The position numbers and the translations under genes are program-made. The notes under the pieces are model-generated. The model was not told the origin of the DNA. It was given only the letters and a program-made list of their open reading frames with translations, and did no database searches. Below are positions 42,452 to 51,054 of a DNA stretch of 64,000 nt, piece after piece. The stretch covers positions 992,001 to 1,056,000 of the forward strand of contig CAWEYW010000009.1 of assembly GCA_963813415.1 (NCBI GenBank), written 5' to 3'. The stretch is from CAIWHR01 sp963813415. Lineage in GTDB: Bacteria > Pseudomonadota > Gammaproteobacteria > Burkholderiales > Casimicrobiaceae. Each line of letters starts with the position of its first letter. The stretch's first letter is position 1.

Positions 42452-42493
42452 GAAGGGAAGGCGATGCGCTGCAGGACCGAACCCGCGCATACG

Positions 42494-43549
42494 CTACCGA
42501 TGCGCTGCATTGAACGCTGCCAGGGCGGCGGCGCCCGGCACCAGCACGTCGGCCCCCAGCATGTTGAGCGGCGCGTCGACGGTCTCCTGCGCGTCGTGCA
42601 GATCGCGGGACTCGGGATTGAGGTACAGGAGGCCGGTGACGATCTCGCCCACCGCAGCACGCTGCTGCAGGTACGCCATCGCCGACAGCTTGTCGGTCGG
42701 ATCGAAATCCGCATGGACCTTGCGCAGCCGAACGGTCCCGCCGTCGTGCAGCGTCACCTGCTGCACTTCGCCCGGCGCGTACTGCGTCGTGATCGGCGCC
42801 CGTTCCGGCATGAAGTCGAGACGGTTCACCGCCTCGTTGTGCTCGCGCACGTAATCGTAGCTCTTCGTCGAGCCAGGGTGATTGTTGAAGGCCACGCACG
42901 GGCTCACCACGTCGATGAACGCCGCACCACGGTGCAGCACCGCCGCGCGGACCAGCGGCACCAGCTGATCCTTGTCGCCCGAAAAGCTGCGCGCCACGAA
43001 GCTCGCCCCGAGTTGCAGCGCCAGCATCACGAGATCGATCGGTTCGTCGCTGTTGACGGCGCCTCGCTTCGCCTTCGAGCCCTTGTCGGCGGTCGCGGAG
43101 AACTGGCCCTTGGTCAGACCGTACACACCGTTGTTTTCCACGATGTACACCATGTTCACGCCGCGCCGGAGCACGTGCGCGAACTGGCCGATCCCGATGG
43201 ATGCGGAATCGCCATCCCCCGACACCCCGAGATAGATGAGATCGCGATTGGCGAGATTGGCACCGGTCAGCACGGACGGCATCCGCCCGTGCACGCTGTT
43301 GAAGCCGTGCGAGTGCCCGAGGAAATAGGTCGGCGTCTTGGAAGAGCAGCCGATGCCGGAGAGCTTCGCCACCTTGTGCGGCGGGATCGCCAACTCGAAG
43401 AACGCCTGGATGATCGCGGCCGAGATGGAGTCGTGCCCGCACCCGGCGCAGAGCGTGGAGATCGCGCCTTCGTAATCGCGGCGCGTGAATCCCAGCGCGT
43501 TGGTGGGCAGGTCCGGATGGTGCAGCTTCGGCTTGGCGAGATAGGTCAT
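42494..43549 (-). CDS. korB: 2-oxoacid:acceptor oxidoreductase subunit beta (KorB)
   Basis: 351 aa. Thiamine-diphosphate subunit: GDGD (111-114) and NNGVYGLTKGQ (139 onward) form the cofactor Mg site; Cys34, Cys37 and Cys68 are positioned to bind a [4Fe-4S] cluster (a fourth ligand further on). Start is the ATG giving MTYLAKPKLHHPDLPTNAL, typical of KorB. Unusually, the bases just upstream are a heptanucleotide repeat and contain no purine-rich ribosome site. With KorA it converts a 2-oxoacid and CoA to acyl-CoA and CO2; 2-oxoglutarate is the likely substrate by similarity. Confidence 0.92.
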   Translation of the reverse strand: MTYLAKPKLHHPDLPTNALGFTRRDYEGAISTLCAGCGHDSISAAIIQAFFELAIPPHKVAKLSGIGCSSKTPTYFLGHSHGFNSVHGRMPSVLTGANLANRDLIYLGVSGDGDSASIGIGQFAHVLRRGVNMVYIVENNGVYGLTKGQFSATADKGSKAKRGAVNSDEPIDLVMLALQLGASFVARSFSGDKDQLVPLVRAAVLHRGAAFIDVVSPCVAFNNHPGSTKSYDYVREHNEAVNRLDFMPERAPITTQYAPGEVQQVTLHDGGTVRLRKVHADFDPTDKLSAMAYLQQRAAVGEIVTGLLYLNPESRDLHDAQETVDAPLNMLGADVLVPGAAALAAFNAAHR

Positions 43550-43552
43550 GTT

Positions 43553-43606
43553 CAGGTATCAGGTATCAGAGGTCAGGTATCAGAAGTCAGGTATCAGAGG
43601 TCAGAG
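43553..43606. repeat. Heptanucleotide array, CAGGTAT type
   Basis: Eight heptads in register starting at 43553: CAGGTAT, CAGGTAT, CAGAGGT, CAGGTAT, CAGAAGT, CAGGTAT, CAGAGGT and a partial CAGAGA. It begins 3 bp upstream of the korB start codon and occupies the place of its ribosome-binding site. Confidence 0.9.
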
Positions 43607-43777
43607 ACGAAAAAACGAGTGTGTGCACGCGCAACATGCTTTGTTTCTGGGGCACCGCACCGAGCTTTACCGACGGTCGCATTCCGCGCAATGCAGCGAT
43701 AGTTCACACAGCGCCCAAGTTAGAGATCGAAAACGATAACCGGCACGTGCTGGCTTCGCATTCCATTCGGTGTGCCG
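43605..43777. other. korA-korB intergenic core
   Basis: About 170 bp between the two heptad arrays, visibly more AT-rich than the surrounding genes (runs such as GAAAAAACGAG and AGATCGAAAACGATAAC). No ORF with coding bias, terminator or named element is found. Confidence 0.5.
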
Positions 43778-43846
43778 TACCTGTTACCTGTTACCTGTTA
43801 CCTGTTACCTGTTACCTGTTACCTGTTACCTGTTACCTGTTACCTG
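43778..43846. repeat. Heptanucleotide array, TACCTGT x9.9
   Basis: Nine perfect copies of TACCTGT plus TACCTG. On the minus strand it reads CAGGTAA, differing by one base from the CAGGTAT unit of the opposite-facing array at 43553. It ends 1 bp before the korA stop codon. The two arrays could pair in the korA-korB transcript to a long imperfect hairpin. Confidence 0.93.
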
Positions 43847-43847
43847 C

Positions 43848-45698
43848 TCATCTGGCGGCGCGCACCAGTGGCGTGACGTTGAACAGCGCCGCCTTCTCGG
43901 CGATCTCTCGCCGCACGAAGCGCGCCGTCATCGGCGTGCCATCGTAATGCAGCACGGCGACGAGCTTCTCCGGCGCGACGCTGCACTCGTTCACCAGCAT
44001 CATCCGCAGCTGCGCGTCCCGGTTCTGCTCGACGACGAAGATGCGGTCGTGCGTGGCGATGAACTCCGTCACTGCATCGGCAAACGGAAACGCCCGGATC
44101 CGCAACCGATCGAGGTGGATACCGTCCGCCTCGAGGGCGGCGAGCGACTCGGCCATGGGGGCGCTGGACGATCCGTACCAGATCACGCCGGCCCTCGTGG
44201 GCTTGGCGGCTTTCTGCATCACCGGCCCCGGCACGAGCTCCTTGGCCGTCTCGAACTTGCGCAGCAGGCGCTGCATGTTGTCGACGTACGCGGGACCCTC
44301 TTCCGTATATCGCGCGTAGCGATCCTTGGTCGTGCCCCGGGTGAAGAATGCACCCTTGGTCGGATGCGTGCCCGGGTACGTTCGATAGGGGATGCCATCG
44401 CCGTCCACGTCGAGATACCGTCCGAACTCCTTGCCAGCCTCGAAGTCCGCGTGCGTCATCACCTTGCCGCGGTCGAGCTGGCGGGTGTCGTCCCATTGCA
44501 GCGGCTCGGAGAGCCAGTCCTGCATGCCGATGTCGAGGTCGAGCAGCACGAACACGGGCGTCTGCAGGCGGTCGGCGAGGTCGAAGGCCGTCGCCGCCAT
44601 CTCGAAGCATTCCTTCGGATCCTCCGGAAACAGCAACACCTGCTTGGTGTCGCCGTGCGACGCATACGCGCAGAGCAGCAGGTCCGCCTGCTGCGTGCGG
44701 GTCGGCATGCCCGTCGATGGGCTGCCGCGCTGCACGTCGAACAGCACGGCCGGAATTTCCGCGAAATAGGCGAGCCCGATGAACTCCTGCATCAGCGAGA
44801 TGCCGGGACCGGACGTGCACGTGAATGCGCGGGCGCCATTCCACGCGGCACCGATCACCATGCCGATCGACGCGAGCTCGTCTTCCGCCTGCACGATGGC
44901 GTAGCGATGCTTGCCGGTCGCGGCGTCGACCCGCAATTTGCGGCAGTGCTGGAGGAACGCCTCGGCCATCGACGACGAAGGCGTGATCGGATACCACGCG
45001 GCGACGGTCGCCCCGCCGTAGACGCAGCCGAGCGCGGCCGCGCTGTTGCCGTCGATGAAGATGCGCTCGCCGACCGCGTCCGTCCGTTTCACATGCAGCG
45101 CCAACGGACAGGTGAAATGCGCCAGCGCATAGTCGCGGCCTAGTGCCAGCGCCCGCCGATTCGGTTCGAGCAGCGCCTCCTTGCCCCGGTACTGCTCGCC
45201 CAGCAGCCGCTCGATCTCCGCCGGATCGATGTCGAGCAGCGCCGACAGCGCCCCGAGATAGATGATGTTCTTGAAGAGCTGCCGCTGCCGCGCATCGCTG
45301 TACTGCGCATTGCAGATCGCGGTGAGGGGCATGCCCAGCACGGTGATGTCGTCACGGAATTTCGACGCCGAGAGCGGCTTGGTGGAGTCATAGAACAGGT
45401 AGCCGCCGGGCTCGATCTCCGCCACGTCGACGTCCCACGTCTGCGGATTCATGGCGACCATGAAGTCGACGCCGCCACGCCGCCCGCGCCAGCCGCGCTC
45501 GACCACGCGCACCTCGTACCAGGTGGGCAGGCCCTGGATGTTGGAAGGAAAGATGTTGCGTGCCGACACCGGCACGCCCATGCGCAGCACCGCGCGTGCG
45601 AACAGACCGTTGGCCGACGCCGATCCGGAGCCGTTGACGTTGGCGAACTTGATGACGAAGTCGTTGACGCGCGCCGCGAAGGAGGCCTGCTTCACCAT
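43848..45698 (-). CDS. korA: 2-oxoacid:acceptor oxidoreductase subunit alpha (KorA, gamma-alpha fused)
   Basis: 616 aa. The N-terminal ~200 residues are the gamma domain (FANVNGSGSASANGLFARAV); the alpha domain follows with AAWYPITPSSSMAEAF and ERGYEDELASIGM-like AIVQAEDELASIGMVIGAAWNG. The arrangement is that of Azoarcus-type KorA. A longer in-frame ORF extends upstream, but the internal ATG (45698) with family start is preferred and sits 4 bp after the korC stop. Confidence 0.92.
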   Translation of the reverse strand: MVKQASFAARVNDFVIKFANVNGSGSASANGLFARAVLRMGVPVSARNIFPSNIQGLPTWYEVRVVERGWRGRRGGVDFMVAMNPQTWDVDVAEIEPGGYLFYDSTKPLSASKFRDDITVLGMPLTAICNAQYSDARQRQLFKNIIYLGALSALLDIDPAEIERLLGEQYRGKEALLEPNRRALALGRDYALAHFTCPLALHVKRTDAVGERIFIDGNSAAALGCVYGGATVAAWYPITPSSSMAEAFLQHCRKLRVDAATGKHRYAIVQAEDELASIGMVIGAAWNGARAFTCTSGPGISLMQEFIGLAYFAEIPAVLFDVQRGSPSTGMPTRTQQADLLLCAYASHGDTKQVLLFPEDPKECFEMAATAFDLADRLQTPVFVLLDLDIGMQDWLSEPLQWDDTRQLDRGKVMTHADFEAGKEFGRYLDVDGDGIPYRTYPGTHPTKGAFFTRGTTKDRYARYTEEGPAYVDNMQRLLRKFETAKELVPGPVMQKAAKPTRAGVIWYGSSSAPMAESLAALEADGIHLDRLRIRAFPFADAVTEFIATHDRIFVVEQNRDAQLRMMLVNECSVAPEKLVAVLHYDGTPMTARFVRREIAEKAALFNVTPLVRAAR

Positions 45699-45702
45699 GG
45701 CT

Positions 45703-47562
45703 TCAGGCCTCCCCTGCCGCCACGGCAACCGGCGTAACCGCCCGCCGCGCATGGCAGTCGCCTGCGTGCGCCATGTCGAGCAGGAACTTCTGCATGTCCC
45801 ACGCACCCGTCGGACAACGCTCGGCACACAGCCCGCAATGCAGGCACACGTCCTCGTCCTTGGCCATCACGCGACCGGTCTTGAGCGGTCCCGACACGTA
45901 CAGCTCCTGCGACAGGTTGTCGGCGGGAACGCGCAGCATCCCGCGCAGCTGCGGCTCGTCGGCATTCGGCGTGAACGTGATGCAGTCCATCGGACAGATG
46001 TCCACGCACGCGTCGCACTCGATGCAGAGCTTGTCGGTGAACACCGTCTGGACGTCGCAGTTAAGGCACCGCTGCGTCTCGGCGAAAGCGAGCTTGGGGT
46101 CGTACCCGAGCTCGACCTCGATCTTGATGTTCTTGAGCGCGAGCTTCACGTCCTTGAGCGGCACGCGGTAGCGGTGATCACCCGAAATGCCGTTGTCGTA
46201 GCTCCACTCGTGAATGCCCATCTTCTGCGAGACGAGGTTCACCAGCGGTGACGGCCGCTTCGCGAGATCCTCGCCGTTGCAGAGGAGGTCGATCGACACG
46301 GCGGCGTCGTGACCGTGCGCCACGGCCCAGATGATGTTCTTCGGACCGAACGCCGCGTCGCCGCCGAAGAACACGCCGGCCCGCGTCGACATCATCGTGA
46401 CCGGATCGACGACGGGCAGCCCCCACTCGTTGAAGTCGATGCCGAGATCGCGCTCGATCCACGGGAAGGCGTTTTCCTGGCCGACGGCGATCAGCACGTC
46501 ATCGCACGGGAAATGCACGTCCGGCTCCCCGGTCGCGACGAGCTGGCGCCGTCCCTTGGCGTCGCGCTGCGGCGCGACCTTCTCGAAGGTCACGCCCGTG
46601 AGCTTCCCGTCCGCGTGGGTGAACGCCCTCGGGACGAGATAGTTGTGGATCGGGATGCCCTCGTGCATGGCGTCTTCCTTCTCCCACGGCGACGCCTTCA
46701 TCTCGTCGAAACCCGAGCGCACGACCACGTGCACTTCCTCCCCGCCCAGCCGCCGCGAGCTGCGACAGCAATCCATCGCGGTGTTTCCGCCGCCGAGCAC
46801 GACCACGCGCTTGCCGATCTTCGTGACATGCCCGAAGGAAACGCTCGACAGCCAGTCGATGCCGATGTGGATGTTCTTCGCAGCCTCGGCGCGACCCGGA
46901 AGGTCGAGATCACGTCCGCGCGGCGCACCGCTGCCGACGAAGATCGCGTCGTAGCCTTCCGCCAGCAGCGTGCCCATGCTGTCGATGCGTCGCCCGGCGC
47001 GGAAGTCGACGCCGAGATCGAGCACATAACCGACTTCCTCGTCGATGACGCTCTCGGGCAAACGGAACCGCGGTATTTGCGTGCGGATCATCCCGCCGGC
47101 ACGCAGATCGCCGTCGAAGATCACGCATTCGTAGCCGAGCGGCGCGAGATCGCGCGCCACCGTCAGCGATGCCGGACCGGCGCCGACGAGCGCCACCCGC
47201 TTGCCGTTGCGCTGCAGCGGCGGCTTCGGCAAGCGATCCCGGATGTCGTCCTTGTAGTCGGCGGCGACCCGCTTGAGGCGACAGATCGCCACCGGCTCCG
47301 GCTTGCCCTTGGCCTTGATGGCGGGGTCGGAGCCCTCCTCGACGCGCCCGCGCCGGCACGCCGGCTCGCACGGGCGATCGCAAGTGCGGCCGAGAATCCC
47401 CGGAAAGACGTTCGAGTGCCAGTTGACGAGATAGGCGTCGCCGTAACGCCCGGCGGCGATGAGGCGGATGTACTCGGGAACCGGAGTGTGGGCGGGACAC
47501 GCCCACTGACAATCGACGACCTTGTGGAAGTAATCGGGATGCTTGATATCCGTCGGCTTCAA
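45703..47562 (-). CDS. korC: FAD/Fe-S NAD(P)-dependent subunit KorC-like (glutamate synthase small-chain type)
   Basis: 619 aa. N-terminal Fe-S region, then FAD binding VALVGAGPASLTVARDLA (about 123-140), NAD(P) site VVVLGGGNTAMDCC, and two C-terminal [4Fe-4S] motifs CIECDACVDICPMDC and CLHCGLCAERCP. This matches the third subunit of the Azoarcus evansii 2-oxoglutarate:NADP oxidoreductase. The N-terminal cluster looks incomplete: only Cys18 and Cys22 of the usual four are seen, though Cys61/65/69 of the second set remain. Start codon TTG at 47562, supported by AAGGAG 5 nt upstream. First gene of korC-korA-korB. Confidence 0.88.
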   Translation of the reverse strand: MKPTDIKHPDYFHKVVDCQWACPAHTPVPEYIRLIAAGRYGDAYLVNWHSNVFPGILGRTCDRPCEPACRRGRVEEGSDPAIKAKGKPEPVAICRLKRVAADYKDDIRDRLPKPPLQRNGKRVALVGAGPASLTVARDLAPLGYECVIFDGDLRAGGMIRTQIPRFRLPESVIDEEVGYVLDLGVDFRAGRRIDSMGTLLAEGYDAIFVGSGAPRGRDLDLPGRAEAAKNIHIGIDWLSSVSFGHVTKIGKRVVVLGGGNTAMDCCRSSRRLGGEEVHVVVRSGFDEMKASPWEKEDAMHEGIPIHNYLVPRAFTHADGKLTGVTFEKVAPQRDAKGRRQLVATGEPDVHFPCDDVLIAVGQENAFPWIERDLGIDFNEWGLPVVDPVTMMSTRAGVFFGGDAAFGPKNIIWAVAHGHDAAVSIDLLCNGEDLAKRPSPLVNLVSQKMGIHEWSYDNGISGDHRYRVPLKDVKLALKNIKIEVELGYDPKLAFAETQRCLNCDVQTVFTDKLCIECDACVDICPMDCITFTPNADEPQLRGMLRVPADNLSQELYVSGPLKTGRVMAKDEDVCLHCGLCAERCPTGAWDMQKFLLDMAHAGDCHARRAVTPVAVAAGEA

Positions 47563-47841
47563 ACACTCTCCTTGATGGCGACGCGTCGCGGAGGGAAGAG
47601 CCCGAGGCCCGTTCCTGCCGCACGCCGCGTGACCGGCGAGACCAGCCGCCGCAGTCTGGCGATGCTACCCCTGCGGCGCGGCGCACGGAAGCCCGGGCCC
47701 GTGCTACATCGCTGCCTCGCTCAGGGTGTGTTGCAGGAAGCTACGCCGCGATGTCCCTGCGGCCAGCAGGGTCGCTGGTCGGCGGTATCGCGGCGAAACC
47801 GGACCGCCCCGGCGTCAGGGCGGAACCGGCGTCACCGGACG
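47563..47841. other. 279-bp gap between the two 2-oxoacid oxidoreductase sets
   Basis: The ribosome site of korC lies at its left end. Nothing else stands out: no clear hairpin with T-run, no -10/-35 pair and no ORF with coding bias. It is the only sizeable break in the ten minus-strand genes, so a korC promoter is expected here. Confidence 0.5.
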
Positions 47842-50019
47842 CTACAGGAACGGCTTGGCGCGTTCCAGCAATGCGTCCAGCCCGGGCTCCTTGGGATTGC
47901 GCGGCTTGCCCGGGTGAATGATCGAGACCTGGCAGTTTTCCGCCGCCTCGACCAGCTGCGCGTACGTGCCCGCATCCGGATTGATGATGGTCGCCTGCTT
48001 GTTCTCGTTGTACCCGAACATCTTGTCGTTCAGGTTCGTGCACTCGTTGCAGGTCGTGCACCGGGCGGTCTCGATGTACGGGTCGTCGCCTGCCGGTTGC
48101 GCTTCGGCTGCCGCGGGCGCTTCAGCCGGCGCACCGGCGGCCGCGACGGATGCGGTCGCATTCGAGTCTGAAGGCGTCGGGGCCGGCGCACTCTGCGCTT
48201 CCGCGCTGCGCTGCTGGCGTTCGCGCATCAGCAGCCGTTCGGCATGCGAGTTGTGCACGCCGCCAAGCTCCTGCAGGCTGTGCCACAGGTCACGGCACCG
48301 CTGCGCCTCACGCATCAGCTTGTCGTCGACAAGTACCTTCTGCAGCTGGTTCTGCCGATCGAGCATCCAGGCGCAGGGCACGACGCCGGGTGCGCGCGCG
48401 CCCGGCGCGCCAAGCGCCGCGCCGGCGCTCACCATTGCCGTGGACCAGCGGGCGGTCGGCACCCTCGCGAAATGACGCGTGAAGCGCACGTCGCAGGCCA
48501 CGAAATCGACAACGGTGAACGCCAGGTCCTCGCTGTGGCGCTGGTGGTTGGCGTCCTCGTAGTCGAACCGCTGCACGGGCCAGTCGAGATCCACCTGCGG
48601 ATTCGCCGAGAGATCGAACCGCGAGGCCCAATCGGAGCCCGCGGCGGGATCGAACGTGAAGGCGGGGAAGGCACGCGACTCCATCGCTGCCGCGGCGACG
48701 ACATAGGCAGGCACGCCGGGCGTCGTGACGCCCGTCGGGCAATAGCAGGTGAACAATGCGGCGCCACGCTGCTCCATCCCGCGGTAGATGCGGTCGCGGT
48801 ACTGGTACAGGTTGGACGCACTCGATTGCAGCACATACACCTCGTTCAACCCGATGGCCATGTGGGCAAGCTGGCGCGCCCGCGCGCCGAACCCGAGATG
48901 GCCCTCGCCGGTATGCGGCTCGTCGAGGATGTCCTCGGTTTGCACCAGGACCTTCACTGGCAACCCGGCTGCGAGCATCTCCATCAGCGTCGCGTTCTCG
49001 GTCGCGTGCAGGCCGGCGGACGACACGGTGATGATGTAATCGGGGAAGAGCGCCAGGTCCGCGGGGTCGATGTCGGCTTCGCTGTAGCCGTCGAAGAACG
49101 CATCGTGCCGCGCCTCGCGGTACTCGCCGGCGATCTCCAGCTCGGCGATGCCGATGGCCCGCGCCAGCTCGACCACTTCGGGCGAGCGTTCGCGATAGGC
49201 CGCCAGCGCTTCCTGGCAACTCGAGAACTGGAACGCATAAGTCGTGCTCCCCGATGCCGTGGCCGGGTAGAAGCGCTGCGACTGAAGCACGTCGAGGAGC
49301 GCGTTGATGCGCCGGCGACGGCTCGTCGGCATCGCCTGGTCCGGGGTGGCCTCGCTCAGCAGGCGCGACATGGCACCGAAGTCGAAGACGTCGTCGTGCA
49401 GCGTGCCGAACGACGCGCGCAGGCTTTCCGGCGTGCGTCCCGGCGCCGAGCGCACGAAGTCCGCGCGCAGGATCTCGGAGAGCTTCTGGATGAGGCGACG
49501 GACTTCGTCGTCGAACCGGCGGGCCTTGCGTTCATAGACGCGTTGCGCGGCCGCCGCGAACAGCTGCGGCGCGAGCGTCGTGTCGCAGTCGACGATCTCG
49601 CCGTCGAGCCGCAGCGCAGCACGCACCTTGGCGAGACTGTCGGCGAGAAGATCGTCGCTGGTCGTCGGCAATGCCGCCGCCGCCTTTTCCCACAGCGCCG
49701 ACAGCGTGCCGCGTGCGCCGCTCGCCACGAGCCGGCGCAACGTTGCCTCCATGCGGAACGCGTGGCGGCTGATGCGCTCGCCGTCATCGCCCTGCGCGAC
49801 CTCGCGCAGCACGCGATCGATCGCGGCCGACAGGGCCTCGACGTACGGGCCGCTGCCCTGCGCGAGCACGACCGGATAGTCGTAGCGCAGGCTGGCAAGA
49901 TCGCGATAGGGCGCGAGCAGGACCGGCACCAGCGCGAGCTCGTCGACCGCATCGAGATCGCTGGCCGGGCGCTTGCCGGTCAGATGAAATGCGACATGAC
50001 TCTGCAGTTCTGCTTCCAT
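47842..50019 (-). CDS. PFOR beta-like protein with C-terminal ferredoxin, apparently lacking TPP motif
   Basis: 725 aa, unusual. Residues ~320-480 follow the beta domain of pyruvate:ferredoxin oxidoreductases: MEMLAAGLPVKVLVQTEDIL parallels the NifJ LDTEVYSNTGGQ strand, and LNEVYVLQSSASNLYQ and ALFTCYCPTG parallel the downstream NifJ elements. At the expected thiamine-diphosphate site, SSAGLHATENATLMEM (333-348) replaces GDGWAYDIG and no GDG-N motif is found. A helical N-terminus (1-250), an Ala/Pro linker (608-645) and a single [4Fe-4S] ferredoxin (Cys654, 657, 660, 696) complete it. Last gene of the nfnA-nfnB-korA-korB set. I read it as an electron-transfer or structural subunit derived from a PFOR beta chain. 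Confidence 0.7.
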   Translation of the reverse strand: MEAELQSHVAFHLTGKRPASDLDAVDELALVPVLLAPYRDLASLRYDYPVVLAQGSGPYVEALSAAIDRVLREVAQGDDGERISRHAFRMEATLRRLVASGARGTLSALWEKAAAALPTTSDDLLADSLAKVRAALRLDGEIVDCDTTLAPQLFAAAAQRVYERKARRFDDEVRRLIQKLSEILRADFVRSAPGRTPESLRASFGTLHDDVFDFGAMSRLLSEATPDQAMPTSRRRRINALLDVLQSQRFYPATASGSTTYAFQFSSCQEALAAYRERSPEVVELARAIGIAELEIAGEYREARHDAFFDGYSEADIDPADLALFPDYIITVSSAGLHATENATLMEMLAAGLPVKVLVQTEDILDEPHTGEGHLGFGARARQLAHMAIGLNEVYVLQSSASNLYQYRDRIYRGMEQRGAALFTCYCPTGVTTPGVPAYVVAAAAMESRAFPAFTFDPAAGSDWASRFDLSANPQVDLDWPVQRFDYEDANHQRHSEDLAFTVVDFVACDVRFTRHFARVPTARWSTAMVSAGAALGAPGARAPGVVPCAWMLDRQNQLQKVLVDDKLMREAQRCRDLWHSLQELGGVHNSHAERLLMRERQQRSAEAQSAPAPTPSDSNATASVAAAGAPAEAPAAAEAQPAGDDPYIETARCTTCNECTNLNDKMFGYNENKQATIINPDAGTYAQLVEAAENCQVSIIHPGKPRNPKEPGLDALLERAKPFL

Positions 50020-50060
50020 GAGCGGGTCCTAGTGGCAGGGATGCGCCGAACCTGGCGTCG

Positions 50061-51050
50061 TCAGGCGGGCTGCGCCTCGGCCGACACCTGCTGCGGCCAG
50101 ATCGTGTACTTGTCGAATTCCGCCTCGAGCCCGGAGCGGATGAGATCGGCCGTGCGCAGGACCGTCGAGCTGCGCAGATCCTCGTAGCACGGCACCTCCT
50201 CGTTGCGGTAGAGGATCCCCACCGGAATGGGATCGATCGTCGAGGCGACCTCGCGCGCACGATGGAGATTGGAAGGATCGTGCTCTTCCTGGTTGCGGTA
50301 CACCTTGGCGAGACCAGGGCTGAGGGCGATGCCGTTCTCGTGGTGCAGGACCCTGACCTTTTGCGGGTCGTGGAGCCACGGCTCGAAGTGCTTGGGCAGC
50401 CACTCCGGGCAGCGCTGCACGATGCGCACGAAGGAGAGTCCCTTGTGGTGGTATGCGGCGCGCACGATGTCGTAGAGCAGCTCGGGGATCCAGTCCACCG
50501 TCTGGGCGACGAACGACACGTTCTGGACGCCGAGCGTGACCGTCAGCGGGTTGAGCCCCTCGAGATAGCTGCCGCGCGGCGTCGTGTTGCTCTTGAGTCC
50601 CCTGGGCGAGGTCGGCGACGCCTGCATCTTGGTAAGGCCGTAGATCTGGTTGTCGTGCAGGAACACCGTCATGTTCATGTTGTAGCGGATCGCGTGGATC
50701 CAGTGCGCGGCGCCGATGCTGCAGCAGTCGCCGTCGCCGGTGTTCACGAACACGTCGAGATCGGGACGGGCGAGGCGCACGCCCTCGGCGACCGGCAGTG
50801 CCCGGCCATGGATGCCGTGGAAGCCGTACGTCTTCATGTAATGCGGGAAGCGGCTCGAGCAGCCGATACCTGAGACGAACACCGTCTTCTCGGGACGCAG
50901 CTGCTCGTCGCGGCACAGACGCTGCACGGCAGCGAGAATGGCGTTGTCGCCGCAGCCCGTGCACCAGCGCGGCACGCCGCTCTGGTAGTCCTCGAGCTCG
51001 TGGCGCTCCTCGTAGAGCCGGATCATGCATTCGGTGGCGGCAGTGGTCAT
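50061..51050 (-). CDS. 2-oxoacid:ferredoxin oxidoreductase subunit beta, second set
   Basis: 329 aa. GDGD (105-108) and DNQIYGLTKMQ (133 onward) bind thiamine diphosphate/Mg; Cys30, Cys33 and Cys64 fit the [4Fe-4S] ligands. It differs from the first KorB both in sequence and in its N-terminal ~20 residues (ECMIRLYEERHELEDYQS), so it is not a recent copy. Works with the KorA-like protein encoded 4 bp upstream. Substrate not fixed: pyruvate, 2-oxoglutarate or branched-chain/aryl 2-oxoacids are all possible. Confidence 0.88.
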   Translation of the reverse strand: MTTAATECMIRLYEERHELEDYQSGVPRWCTGCGDNAILAAVQRLCRDEQLRPEKTVFVSGIGCSSRFPHYMKTYGFHGIHGRALPVAEGVRLARPDLDVFVNTGDGDCCSIGAAHWIHAIRYNMNMTVFLHDNQIYGLTKMQASPTSPRGLKSNTTPRGSYLEGLNPLTVTLGVQNVSFVAQTVDWIPELLYDIVRAAYHHKGLSFVRIVQRCPEWLPKHFEPWLHDPQKVRVLHHENGIALSPGLAKVYRNQEEHDPSNLHRAREVASTIDPIPVGILYRNEEVPCYEDLRSSTVLRTADLIRSGLEAEFDKYTIWPQQVSAEAQPA

Positions 51051-51054
51051 CGCA

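Noticed and set aside
43553..43846. Possible CRISPR array
   Set aside because: Repeat units are 7 bp, contiguous and without spacers; no cas genes nearby.
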